This document shows positions 1-9,057 of a DNA stretch of 64,000 bases, in pieces. The position numbers were made by a program, and so were the translations under genes. The notes beneath the pieces are model-generated. The model was not told the origin of the DNA, made no database searches, and saw only the letters and a program-made list of their open reading frames with translations. Location of the stretch: NCBI RefSeq assembly GCF_013761005.1, contig NZ_JACDUS010000001.1, positions 558,001 through 622,000 of the forward strand, given 5' to 3'. How positions within the stretch are numbered: position 1 is the stretch's first letter; each line of letters starts with the position of its first letter. The DNA comes from Desulfosalsimonas propionicica. Lineage in GTDB: Bacteria > Desulfobacterota > Desulfobacteria > Desulfobacterales > Desulfosalsimonadaceae.

Positions 1-1821
1 TTTCAGCAGCCTTTCCCATTGGGTCTTTTCCGCTGAAAACAGCAGGATATTGCATCCCCGGGCAAAGGCGGCCTGCAGGTAGAGGCCGAAGCGTTTGGTT
101 CGATGGGCGGACGGGCTGGATTGGCTCATGTCCAGCCAGTTGGTGATCATGGTGTTGGCGCGCAGCGGGCCGATGCCGTAGGCCTGGATAAGTGTTTCCA
201 TGGTGAGTCGGAAATTGGAGCCGGTGAGCACCAGGGGAAATACGTCCACTTCCAGCTCCCGGATGTCTTCCAGAAGCTGTTTTTCAGTTTCCTGGCGCTG
301 TTTTTCGGCCTCCGGTCCTTCGGTTTGCAGGATTTTCACCATGCTGGCAAATCCGCTGTCACCCTGGATCCAGTCGGCCATTTGCAGCAGGGGTTTGCGC
401 CGGTCCGGGTCATCTGAGAAAATCAGCAGGGCCGGCCGCCAGTTCCGGGGATGTTCCGGGTCTTCAGCGGCCCGGATCAGGTGGTTGCGGATCTGCTGGA
501 ACCGGTAGGACCTTCTGCTGTCAGCCCAGCGTGCCGGGCCTGCGGTGCGGGTGAGGTACTGGTAGATGGCAGACAAAAACGCAAGGGCCACGATGCCCGC
601 GGTCAGGTCAATGGCCAGCATTGCCCCCAGGCAGGCCAGGCCGCCGGCCAGGCTCAGGTGCTTGTCGTAGAGCCTGAACGTGGGCCGAAACGACGGGCTT
701 GCGGCTCGCGCCTCGAAAAAGGTGGCATAGTTGAGCAGCCCGTAGGAAATCAGAAAAAACATGGACACCACAGGGGCCACCACATTGAGGTTGCCCAGGG
801 CGATGGTGGCAAAAGCGATGGCTGCAGAAAGCAGAACCGCGCGCCTGGGATTGTCAGCCGGCCCGGAGCCCTTGGCAAACGGGAGCAGAATTGGAAAAAT
901 CCGGTCTTTGGAAAGTGACTGGAGAATCCGCGGAGCGCCCATAAACGATGCCATCCCCGAAGACAGGGTCGCGGAAATCACCCCGGCCAGCACTAGGGCG
1001 TCAATGGCGGCAACCCGCTTCATGGCGTTGTAATCCGTTGCCAGGATATCTCCGGGCAGGCTGCCGGCAAAAACAACCGCGGCGGCCAGGTAGATGACAA
1101 TGGAAAGCCCCACTGCGGCAAACGTGCCGTTGGGAAGACTTTTGCCCGGGTCTTTCAGATCCCCGGACATGCTGACTCCTTGTGTGAATCCGGTGACAGC
1201 GGGGAAAAAAATGGCAAAAATCACCCAGAAGGGCGGGCCGTTTTCCGGGGTGGCCAGATTCTGTGTCAACACCGCCGTATCCCAGCGCAGAATGCCGCCG
1301 ACAAAAAAGGAAAGGATCGCGGCAAACAGCACCACCATGATCACCGACTGCAAGCGCGCGGCCCAGTCCGCCCCCAGCCAGGCGAAGACAAACAGCAGCA
1401 CCACCGCGGCTGCGGCAATGATCTGGGCGTGCGCCCTTGTTGCAAAAGGCAGCAGTGCAGCCAGCACCTCCCCAAAGCCAATGCTGTAGAAGGCAATGGA
1501 GACCGACTGGGCCAGAAACAGGACAATGCCGATGGCACCGCCGAATTCCAGGCCCAGGGTCCGGGAAATCAGGTAATAGTCTCCCCCGCCCTTGACATTG
1601 AGGCTAGTGGAGATGGCCGCCAGGGAAAGGGAGGTGAGCACCGAGATGAGATTGGCCAGGGCAATGATGACAAGGGCCCGGATCAGGCCTGCGCTGCCCA
1701 CCACGTAGCCCAGGCGCAGAAACAGGATAATGCCGAGAATTGTCAGGATGCTCGGCGTAAAAACCCCGGAAAAGGTGCCCAGCGTTCCGGCTTTTTTATC
1801 TCCTGCTGCAGGTGGGCTCAT
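1..1821 (-). CDS. SLC12-like APC-superfamily cation/chloride or amino-acid transporter (3' end cut by window)
   Basis: An open frame of 607 codons runs from an ATG at 1821 off the left edge without a stop. The product starts MSPPAAGDKKAGTLGTFSGV and has about 11-12 hydrophobic helices over residues 1-430. A soluble tail of about 180 residues follows. The segment TGFTQGVSMSGDLKDPGKS matches the conserved helix-6 region of the SLC12 (Na-K-Cl cotransporter) branch of the APC superfamily, and the soluble C-terminal domain also fits that branch rather than simple amino-acid permeases. It lies 25 bp downstream of the cytidylate-kinase-like gene and is probably cotranscribed with it. The ion or substrate specificity cannot be read from sequence. 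Confidence 0.85.
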   Translation of the reverse strand, partial: MSPPAAGDKKAGTLGTFSGVFTPSILTILGIILFLRLGYVVGSAGLIRALVIIALANLISVLTSLSLAAISTSLNVKGGGDYYLISRTLGLEFGGAIGIVLFLAQSVSIAFYSIGFGEVLAALLPFATRAHAQIIAAAAVVLLFVFAWLGADWAARLQSVIMVVLFAAILSFFVGGILRWDTAVLTQNLATPENGPPFWVIFAIFFPAVTGFTQGVSMSGDLKDPGKSLPNGTFAAVGLSIVIYLAAAVVFAGSLPGDILATDYNAMKRVAAIDALVLAGVISATLSSGMASFMGAPRILQSLSKDRIFPILLPFAKGSGPADNPRRAVLLSAAIAFATIALGNLNVVAPVVSMFFLISYGLLNYATFFEARAASPSFRPTFRLYDKHLSLAGGLACLGAMLAIDLTAGIVALAFLSAIYQYLTRTAGPARWADSRRSYRFQQIRNHLIRAAEDPEHPRNWRPALLIFSDDPDRRKPLLQMADWIQGDSGFASMVKILQTEGPEAEKQRQETEKQLLEDIRELEVDVFPLVLTGSNFRLTMETLIQAYGIGPLRANTMITNWLDMSQSSPSAHRTKRFGLYLQAAFARGCNILLFSAEKTQWERLLK

Positions 1822-1846
1822 GTGGGAAAATCCCGTTGGTCCCGGC

Positions 1847-2713
1847 CTAAGTATAGGAAGGGGGCTCTATGTCATAGAGCACGTTTTCAATGCCTGGTAT
1901 GCCGTTTATTGCCGTACCAATTTCATCGGTGATTTCCTTTTTGGTTTTTTCCCTGAGATATTCTTCGGTTTTAAAGCTGGTGTAACCGCTTTTGCGGACA
2001 TTCTGGGTTTCGGCCTTGATATAGACAATTCCGCTGGTGGCGTTTACCGATACTTTTAAATCGGGCTTGCAGTAATTTTCAATGGCTGCTTTCACCCGGG
2101 AGCTCAGCGCCAGATCCCCGATGGCTTTTCTTGAATCCGGGGTTGCGACAAAAGTTTTTCGCCGGGCGGCGTGGCAGATGGTTTCGGCTGCGTCGGTAAC
2201 TTTCATCCGTTTGATCCGGATGGTCATAGCATAGCTGTGCGGGTTTGTCAGATCCACCTTGTACAAGTAATGGGCCCATCGCGCCCGGGTGTTGTCTTCT
2301 TCGTTAATATAGCTGATGGCCTCTTTTTCGCTGATATTGTGTTTCTCCCGCATAAAGTCAATTCGGTCGGCAAGATCGGCTATGATACGGATGTTTAATA
2401 CGTGGGAGATGTCAGGCAGCAGGATGTGAGAGCCGTGGCCGTGATAGACGATGTTGTCGTCTTTTGCGTGTTCCAGTAAAACCGCCTGGATATAGGAGAG
2501 GTATTTTTCCTTGCCCCGCGTAAAGCGCTCAAGAACCGATGGCGCATCGTGAATGGACTGGATCAGTTCCTTTTCAGGAACATTGTAGCGCTGGTTGGCT
2601 TCTTCGATCAGGGTCTCCCGGCTCAGGATTTTGTAGCCAAGAATTTCCGCTGTTTTTTCCGCAACTTCCTTGCCGTGGCTGAAGCATCCGCGGGAAATGG
2701 TGATAATGGCCAT
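1847..2713 (-). CDS. cytidylate kinase-like family protein
   Basis: The protein has 288 aa. I chose the ATG at 2713 because GGAGG lies 6 nt upstream and because the family usually begins MAIITISRG; an upstream in-frame ATG at 2785 lacks these supports. The N-terminal 190 residues resemble the 'cytidylate kinase-like' P-loop family (AAA-type kinases with an N-terminal ITISRG...GK loop). The last ~90 residues carry a strand-rich segment (VSVNATSGIVYIKAE) resembling a BON-like domain. Substrate is unknown, and many members are not true CMP kinases. It precedes the SLC12-like transporter by 25 bp and may be its regulatory partner. That pairing is inference. Confidence 0.75.
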   Translation of the reverse strand: MAIITISRGCFSHGKEVAEKTAEILGYKILSRETLIEEANQRYNVPEKELIQSIHDAPSVLERFTRGKEKYLSYIQAVLLEHAKDDNIVYHGHGSHILLPDISHVLNIRIIADLADRIDFMREKHNISEKEAISYINEEDNTRARWAHYLYKVDLTNPHSYAMTIRIKRMKVTDAAETICHAARRKTFVATPDSRKAIGDLALSSRVKAAIENYCKPDLKVSVNATSGIVYIKAETQNVRKSGYTSFKTEEYLREKTKKEITDEIGTAINGIPGIENVLYDIEPPSYT

Positions 2714-2923
2714 GAAATTTCCTCCGTTCTTCTTGTATTCTGATAAATAGCCAGTTACACCCGGTGCAGCTTCTGTATCGGGCATGTTCGATGATCTTTG
2801 TATTATAATAATAACGCCCTGCTTTTAATGTCAAACGATTAAATGGGAGAGGTCCTGCCCTTGTTCATGCAAAAAATCAATCAACTGTTATTATTGACAG
2901 CAGGATCTTGCCGGCTCAGGGGT

Positions 2924-2975
2924 CAAACCCTTATGATTGTTCTTTGTCCGGGTCAAGAGCAAAAATAAGGGTTTG
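2924..2975 (+). promoter_or_regulatory. leader hairpin upstream of the HAD-GH65 gene
   Basis: CAAACCCTTAT (2924-2934) is perfectly complementary to ATAAGGGTTTG (2965-2975), giving an 11-bp stem with a 30-nt loop. The arm ends 16 nt before the GGAGGGG ribosome-binding site (2991-2997) of the HAD-GH65 gene. No T-tract follows, so it does not read as an intrinsic terminator. It may be a 5'-UTR structure or a protein-binding site; function is not known. Confidence 0.4.
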
Positions 2976-2999
2976 GCTCCTCTATTGAATGGAGGGGAA

Positions 3000-5900
3000 A
3001 TGGAAGACAAAAATCAAGGTTTGGGCCCGCAGGGGGTGGTGCTGGATCTCGACGGGGTGATTACGCGGACTGCAGCGGTTCACGGCCGGGCGTGGAAGGA
3101 CGTGTTTGACGCGTTTTTAAAGGAGCAGGACAAAGATTTTTCCCCGTTTACGGATAAAGATTACCTGACCTACGTGGATGGCAAGCCCCGGTATGACGGG
3201 GTCAGTTCCTTTCTGGAATCCAGGGGCATATCCCTTGCCTTCGGCGATCCCGATGATCCGCCCGGAGACCGGACCGTCTGCGGGCTGGGCAACAAAAAAA
3301 ATGAACGGTTCAACGACCTGGTCCGCGCCGGCGGGGTGGAGGTGTTTGACACCACAGTGACGTTGATAAAGAAACTGAAACAATCCGGGACCCGTCTCGG
3401 GGTGGCCTCATCGAGCAAAAACTGCCGGCAGGTGCTTGAGGCCGCGGGACTGCTTGATTTGTTCGAGGTGCGCGTTGACGGGGTGGTGTCTGCCGAGCTG
3501 GGTCTGAAGGGAAAGCCGGCCCCGGATATTTTTATTACCGCCTGCCAACGGCTCGGCGTGGCGCCCGTTGATGCAGTGGTGGTGGAAGATGCCGTGTCCG
3601 GGGTGCAGGCGGGCAGAAACGGCGGTTTCGGCATGGTCATCGGCGTGGCCCGGGAAACCGATCCCGCAGTACTGCTCAAAAACGGGGCCGACCGGGTGGT
3701 CCGGGATATGGGTGAAATCTCACCGGCTGATATCCGGACCTGGTTTGAAACCGGCCTGCCGGAAGATCTGTGGTCTGTGACGTTCCACGATTATGATCCG
3801 TCCCTGGAAAAAACCCGGGAGACCTTGCTGACCGCTGGAAACGGGTATTTTGCCACCCGGGGGGCCATGGAGGAATCCGCAGCCGGGGAAATCAACTACC
3901 CGGGCACCTACATGGCCGGGGTTTTCAATTGTCTGACATCAACGGTGAGCGGTAAAGACATTGAAAACGAGGACTTTGTCAATTGTCCGAACTGGCTGCC
4001 GGTTAATTTCCGCATCGGCTCCGGGCCGTGGATGGACATCAACGCGGTCAAAATCGAATCCATCTGCCGGCGCCTGGATTTTCAAACCGGAATCCTGCAC
4101 CGGGATATGACCGTGGCCGATGCCATGGGGCGCAGAACCCGGATCGTGTCCGAGCGAATCATCAGCATGGCCGATCCCCATGTCTGCGGCCTTCGCTATA
4201 GCCTCACCCCCATCAACTACGATGAAACCATCACCTTTTCCGCTGCCGTCAACGGGGACGTCATCAATGACGGAGTGGAGCGCTACCGGGATCTGGAGCA
4301 GCAGCACCTCACGCCCGTGGAACAGACCGCAGGCGAAGATACCCTCCTGGTGCGGGTGCGCACCGCCGAGTCAGACATTGAGATTGCCGCCGGCACTAGG
4401 GCGGCTGTGGTCTGCGGCGAAAAAATCCATTCGGAGGTCAAACTGGCAGAGGGCCGGGGAGAGTTGCGGTTTTCGGTTCCTGCCCGGAAAAATCAGCCCG
4501 TGTGCATGGAAAAACTGGCCGCCTTCTGCACCTCGGCCGATGGCAGCACAGAAAGCCCGGCCACGCGCGTGTTTGCCGCCCTGGAAAACACAACTTCCTT
4601 TGATGCGCTCAAATCGGCAAGCATCCATGCATGGTCCCGCCTGTGGAAGGAAATGGATATCCGCGTATCCGGGGACCGGTTTTCCCAGAAAATGCTGCGC
4701 CTGCATATGTATCATCTTTTGGTCACGGCATCACCCCACAACACCGGCCTTGATGCGGGCATGCCCGCCCGGGGCCTGCATGGCGAGGCCTACCGGGGCC
4801 ATATTTTCTGGGACGAGCTGTTTGTAATGCCCTTTTATGACCTGCATTTTGCCGATATTGCCAGGTCCCTTCTCATGTACCGCTACCGCCGGCTGGATGC
4901 CGCCCGCGCCTATGCCCGCGAGCACGGATTTTCCGGGGCCATGTTTCCCTGGCAAAGCGGCCGCACCGGCACCGAGCAGACCCAGACCGTGCACTTAAAT
5001 CCCATGACCGGCCAATGGGGCCCGGATAACAGCAGCCTGCAGCGGCACGTGTCTCTGGCCGTGGCCTTCAATACCTGGCAGTATTTCCACATCACCCATG
5101 ATCTGGCGTTTTTGGAAAACTTCGGGGCTGAAATGTTTTTTGAGATCTGTCGGTTCTGGGCCTCCAAAGCCCGGTGGGACAACGCTCTCAGCCGCTACCG
5201 AATCCACGAAGTCATGGGCCCGGACGAATTTCACGAAAAATACCCGGACAAAGACAAGGGCGGGCTCACAGACAATGCCTACACCAACCTCATGGTCCAC
5301 TGGGTCCTGACCCGGGCTGCAGAGATTTACCGGTACCTGGGCGGCGAGGCCGGAGACACCCTTTGTGAAAAAATCCGCCTGTCCGTGGATGAGATAGAAA
5401 AATGGGCGCAGATGGCGCAAAAACTCAACATTGTGATGCGCGACGGCCTGATCGCCCAATTTGACGGGTATTTCTCCTTAAAGGAGCTGGACTGGGATCA
5501 TTACCGCAGCATTTACGGCGATATCCACCGCATGGACCGGATTTTGAAAAAAGAGGGCAAAAACCCGGACGCCTACAAGGCAGCCAAGCAGGCCGACGTG
5601 CTCATGGCGTTTTTCACCCTGGGCGAAGATGCGGTCAAAAAAATGCTGGCATCCATGGGCTATGGGTCTTTGGACAATCTTCTGGAGAAAAATTTCGATT
5701 ATTACATGGCCCGCACTTCCCACGGGTCCACCCTGAGCCGGGTGGTGCACGCAGCCCTGGCCCGGCGCCTAGGCCGCAAAGACATTGCCTGGCAGTTTTA
5801 CCAGGAGGCGCTTTCAAGCGATTACATTGACATTCAGGGCGGCACCACCAAAGAGGGCATTCACACCGGGGTGATGGCCGCCACAGTGCTCATGGCCATG

Positions 5901-6140
5901 AGCCTCTACGGCGGCCTGCGCACGGACAAAGACATCCTGGCCATTGATCCGGCTCTGCCCGGGCGATGGGAAAAAATCACCTTCGGCCTCTGGTTTCAAA
6001 AACACCGCTATGCGTTTGAAATCACAAAAAACAAGGTTATTCTCACAATAGAAGGATCTGAAGGCGGGGTTATCCCCGTGGAAGTGAAAGGAAAGACACA
6101 CCATGTCTCCTGCGGCGTCAAAACCGAATTTCCTTTATAA
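3000..6140 (+). CDS. HAD (beta-phosphoglucomutase-type) / GH65 disaccharide phosphorylase fusion
   Basis: The protein has 1046 aa. I chose the ATG at 3000 because GGAGGGG lies just upstream; the frame opens earlier but without a good site. Residues ~10-245 are a HAD phosphatase/phosphomutase domain with the nucleophile motif LDLDGV and the later motif VVVEDAVSGVQAG. Residues ~255-1046 are a glycoside hydrolase 65 domain; EVMGPDEF near residue 737 carries the expected catalytic acid Glu. GH65 enzymes phosphorolyse trehalose, maltose or kojibiose to glucose and beta-glucose-1-phosphate, and beta-phosphoglucomutase converts that product to glucose-6-phosphate. One chain could therefore run both steps. 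Its place beside treY/treZ favours trehalose as substrate, but the sequence alone does not settle this. It is the first gene of the glucan operon. Confidence 0.85.
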   Translation: MEDKNQGLGPQGVVLDLDGVITRTAAVHGRAWKDVFDAFLKEQDKDFSPFTDKDYLTYVDGKPRYDGVSSFLESRGISLAFGDPDDPPGDRTVCGLGNKKNERFNDLVRAGGVEVFDTTVTLIKKLKQSGTRLGVASSSKNCRQVLEAAGLLDLFEVRVDGVVSAELGLKGKPAPDIFITACQRLGVAPVDAVVVEDAVSGVQAGRNGGFGMVIGVARETDPAVLLKNGADRVVRDMGEISPADIRTWFETGLPEDLWSVTFHDYDPSLEKTRETLLTAGNGYFATRGAMEESAAGEINYPGTYMAGVFNCLTSTVSGKDIENEDFVNCPNWLPVNFRIGSGPWMDINAVKIESICRRLDFQTGILHRDMTVADAMGRRTRIVSERIISMADPHVCGLRYSLTPINYDETITFSAAVNGDVINDGVERYRDLEQQHLTPVEQTAGEDTLLVRVRTAESDIEIAAGTRAAVVCGEKIHSEVKLAEGRGELRFSVPARKNQPVCMEKLAAFCTSADGSTESPATRVFAALENTTSFDALKSASIHAWSRLWKEMDIRVSGDRFSQKMLRLHMYHLLVTASPHNTGLDAGMPARGLHGEAYRGHIFWDELFVMPFYDLHFADIARSLLMYRYRRLDAARAYAREHGFSGAMFPWQSGRTGTEQTQTVHLNPMTGQWGPDNSSLQRHVSLAVAFNTWQYFHITHDLAFLENFGAEMFFEICRFWASKARWDNALSRYRIHEVMGPDEFHEKYPDKDKGGLTDNAYTNLMVHWVLTRAAEIYRYLGGEAGDTLCEKIRLSVDEIEKWAQMAQKLNIVMRDGLIAQFDGYFSLKELDWDHYRSIYGDIHRMDRILKKEGKNPDAYKAAKQADVLMAFFTLGEDAVKKMLASMGYGSLDNLLEKNFDYYMARTSHGSTLSRVVHAALARRLGRKDIAWQFYQEALSSDYIDIQGGTTKEGIHTGVMAATVLMAMSLYGGLRTDKDILAIDPALPGRWEKITFGLWFQKHRYAFEITKNKVILTIEGSEGGVIPVEVKGKTHHVSCGVKTEFPL

Positions 6141-6189
6141 GCCCCGGGAGCAGCCGTCACCCCGACCCTTCACCCAAAAAATAACTTTT

Positions 6190-6231
6190 TAATTTTACTT
6201 AACACTGCCGGTAAAAAGATTTTTTACAGGC
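6190..6231 (+). repeat. short dispersed repeat, copy 1, with hairpin
   Basis: This segment reads TAATTTTACTTAACACTGCC followed by a small GTAAAAA/TTTTTAC hairpin. A second copy, inverted, lies at 58981-59030, with an 8-nt insertion and a few substitutions. The repeat sits just after the HAD-GH65 stop. The hairpin with its A/T tracts could act as a weak transcription stop, but the downstream genes are probably still coexpressed. Confidence 0.5.
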
Positions 6232-6281
6232 TTATCAACTTTGAACATTGAACCTTGAACCCTCAACCAAGGATTTGCCCC

Positions 6282-6914
6282 ATGCTCGGAGACGTCTTGT
6301 TAATCGAGGAAAAACATAAGCAGGCAGCCGCCCGGATTGCAGATTACATCCTGGACAACCGCCAGCCCGGAACCATCATTGCCATCTCCGGGGAGTCCGG
6401 ATCGGGCAAGTCCGAACTGGCCCATTGCCTGGGCCGGGAACTGAAAGACAGGGGCTTTGCCGCCAAGCTGGTGCATTCGGACAATTATTACCTCACCCTG
6501 CCCAAAGACCGCAACGACTGGCGCAAGGCCCACGGGGCAGAAGCCATTGGGCTAAATGAGTACGACTGGGCCCGCATCCACCAGAGCCTGGAGGATTTCA
6601 GGCGCGGCCGCACCGCACAGATGCCTTGTATCGACCTGATCACCGGCCAGGTGGACACGCTGACCACGGATTTTTCACAGATGGACATGCTGGTGCTTGA
6701 CGGCCTGTACGCCATTGCCGCCAAAAACGTCCATGTTCGGGTTTTCATCGATCTTACCTATCACGAGACCAAAAAGGCCCAGCTTGTGCGCGGCAAGGAA
6801 AAGGTCGATGACTGGCGCATGACCGTCCTGGAGCAGGAGCACCGGGCCGTGGCTTCCATAAAAGACAAGGCGGATCTGATTGTCACGGGATCATACGAGG
6901 TCAAACCCGCATAA
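6282..6914 (+). CDS. uridine kinase-like P-loop kinase
   Basis: The protein has 210 aa. I chose the ATG at 6282 because AAGGA lies 8 nt upstream; the earlier frame start at 6255 has no such site. Walker A is GESGSGKS (about residues 33-40). A lid/base-binding region with HSDNYYLTLPKDR matches the phosphoribulokinase/uridine kinase family, where an Asp-Asn/Tyr cluster positions the acceptor. The C-terminal half has the charged KxxxxDWRM segment typical of the fold. It sits between the HAD-GH65 gene and glgX, so the acceptor may be a sugar or nucleoside linked to glucan metabolism. The true substrate is unknown, and I avoid the symbol udk because it lies outside the usual context. Confidence 0.75.
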   Translation: MLGDVLLIEEKHKQAAARIADYILDNRQPGTIIAISGESGSGKSELAHCLGRELKDRGFAAKLVHSDNYYLTLPKDRNDWRKAHGAEAIGLNEYDWARIHQSLEDFRRGRTAQMPCIDLITGQVDTLTTDFSQMDMLVLDGLYAIAAKNVHVRVFIDLTYHETKKAQLVRGKEKVDDWRMTVLEQEHRAVASIKDKADLIVTGSYEVKPA

Positions 6915-6936
6915 AAGCAAAAGGATTGCATAAACC

Positions 6937-9057
6937 ATGAAAATCTGGCCCGGAACACCGTTTCCCCTGGGTGCCGTTTATGATGGGGCCGGCACCAATT
7001 TCTCCATTTTCTCAGAAATCGCTGACCGGGTGGAGCTCTGCCTGTTTGACGATAACGGCGGCGAGACCCGGGTGGATCTGCCCGAGGTCACGGGATTCTG
7101 CTGGCACGGATATCTTCCCGCAGCAGAGCCCGGCCAGGAGTACGGCTACCGGGTCCACGGTCCCTGGGAGCCGGAAAACGGCCATCGCTGCAACCCGGCA
7201 AAGCTTCTGCTTGATCCCTATGCCAAGGCCCTTGCCGGCCATGTCCAATGGGATGAGGCTGTGTTTCCCTATCCATTTGCAGACGGTTCGGACGTGAAAA
7301 GCGATGTTGACAGCGCGCCCTTTGTCCCCAAGTGCGTGGTTCACCAGCCCCATTTTGACTGGACCGGCGACCGCCGCCTGCATCTTCCCTGGCATGAATC
7401 CATCATTTATGAAACCCATGTCAGGGGCTTTACCATGCAGCACCCGGATATCCCGGAAAATCTGCGCGGTACCTATGCCGGCCTGGCCCACCCGGCGGCC
7501 ATTGAGTATTTTCAGGATTTGGGCATCACGGCCGTGGAACTGATGCCGGTGCACAAGTTCATCCACGACAAGCAGCTCGCGGACAACGGGCTTTCCAACT
7601 ACTGGGGGTATAACTCCATTTGCTATTTTGCCCCGCACGACCAGTATGCCGCAGACCGCCGCCCCGGCGGGGTGGTCTCCGAGTTCAAGCAGATGGTCAT
7701 GGCCTTTCACCAGGCCGGCATCGAGGTAATCATTGATGTGGTCTACAACCACACCGCAGAAGGCAATCACGAAGGGCCCATGCTCTGCTTTAAGGGAATT
7801 GACAACGCCTATTACTACCGGCTCACAGACGATGCCCGCTATTACATGGACTACACCGGCTGCGGCAATACCTTAAACATGCGCCACCCCCACGCCCTGC
7901 AGCTGCTCATGGACTCGCTGCGTTACTGGATCGAGCAGATGCACGTGGACGGATTCCGCTTTGATCTGGCCTCTGCCCTGGCTCGGGAGCTGCACGACGT
8001 GGACCGGCTGTCATCGTTTTTTGACATCATCCAGCAGGATCCGGTGATCAGCCAGGTCAAGCTCATTGCCGAGCCATGGGATGTGGGGGAGGGAGGATAT
8101 CAGGTGGGCAAGTTTCCTCCCCTTTGGTCGGAGTGGAACGGCAAATACCGCGACTGTATGCGCGACTACTGGCGCGGCCAGGACCAGGTGCTGGAAAAGC
8201 TGGCCTCCCGTTTCACCGGCAGCTCGGATCTTTATGAAAACACCTCCAGGCTGCCCTATGCCAGCGTCAACTTTATCACCGCCCATGACGGATTTACCTT
8301 AAACGATCTGGTCTCCTACAATGAAAAGCACAACCAGGCCAACGGCGAGGACAACAACGACGGCGAGGACCACAACCGCTCCTGGAACTGCGGGGCCGAA
8401 GGGCCCACAGACGACCCGGATGTCCTGGCGCTGCGGGCCCGTCAGCAGCGCAATTTTTTGACCACATTGTTTTTGTCCCAGGGCGTGCCCATGCTTTTGG
8501 GCGGAGATGAAATGGGCCGCACCCAGCAGGGCAACAACAACGCCTATTGCCAGGACAACGAGATTTCCTGGTATGACTGGGAAAACGCGGATTCGGATCT
8601 GCAGGAATTCTGCCGGAAATTGATCGAATACCGCCGGGATCACCCGGTGTTCCGCCGCCGCCGCTGGTTCCAGGGCCGGCCCATCCACGGCAGTGAGGTC
8701 AAGGACGTTGCCTGGTTTAACATGGACGGCAAACAGAAAGCCGAGGAGGAGTGGGCCGACAACTCGGCCCAAACCCTGGGGGTGTTTTTAAACGGCCAGA
8801 CCATTCCCAACCCCTATATCAAGGCCGATCCGGTAACGGATGAAAGTTTCTACATTATTTTAAACGCCTATCACGAAGCCCTGGACGTGAACCTGCCCGG
8901 GGAAAAATGGGGCAGCGGCTGGTTCCGGATAATCGACACCGCAGCCGGCGGTTTTGTGGAAGAGGAAAGCCGGATCGAACCCGGCGGCGAAATCCGGGTG
9001 GAGGCCCGCTCTGTGGTGCTGTTCCAGGTTGAGGAAAAGGAGCCCAACGCGCAATGA
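6937..9057 (+). CDS. glgX: glycogen debranching enzyme GlgX (isoamylase-type, GH13)
   Basis: The protein has 706 aa, the normal GlgX length. An N-terminal CBM48-like domain (GAVYDGAGTNFSIFS) precedes a GH13 barrel with the landmarks NYWGYN, DVVYNHTAEGN, the nucleophile region GFRFDLASAL (Asp near residue 341), the acid region LIAEPWD and the NFITAHDGFTL box. Such enzymes hydrolyse alpha-1,6 branches of glycogen or limit dextrin and release linear malto-oligosaccharides, the substrate of TreY. It begins 22 bp after the kinase gene with AAGGAT upstream. Its stop overlaps the treY start (ATGA at 9054-9057), which implies translational coupling. Confidence 0.95.
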   Translation: MKIWPGTPFPLGAVYDGAGTNFSIFSEIADRVELCLFDDNGGETRVDLPEVTGFCWHGYLPAAEPGQEYGYRVHGPWEPENGHRCNPAKLLLDPYAKALAGHVQWDEAVFPYPFADGSDVKSDVDSAPFVPKCVVHQPHFDWTGDRRLHLPWHESIIYETHVRGFTMQHPDIPENLRGTYAGLAHPAAIEYFQDLGITAVELMPVHKFIHDKQLADNGLSNYWGYNSICYFAPHDQYAADRRPGGVVSEFKQMVMAFHQAGIEVIIDVVYNHTAEGNHEGPMLCFKGIDNAYYYRLTDDARYYMDYTGCGNTLNMRHPHALQLLMDSLRYWIEQMHVDGFRFDLASALARELHDVDRLSSFFDIIQQDPVISQVKLIAEPWDVGEGGYQVGKFPPLWSEWNGKYRDCMRDYWRGQDQVLEKLASRFTGSSDLYENTSRLPYASVNFITAHDGFTLNDLVSYNEKHNQANGEDNNDGEDHNRSWNCGAEGPTDDPDVLALRARQQRNFLTTLFLSQGVPMLLGGDEMGRTQQGNNNAYCQDNEISWYDWENADSDLQEFCRKLIEYRRDHPVFRRRRWFQGRPIHGSEVKDVAWFNMDGKQKAEEEWADNSAQTLGVFLNGQTIPNPYIKADPVTDESFYIILNAYHEALDVNLPGEKWGSGWFRIIDTAAGGFVEEESRIEPGGEIRVEARSVVLFQVEEKEPNAQ

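Noticed and set aside
8-918. Several overlapping plus-strand frames at the left edge
   Set aside because: They are antisense to the open SLC12-like transporter frame, which has family motifs and membrane helices.
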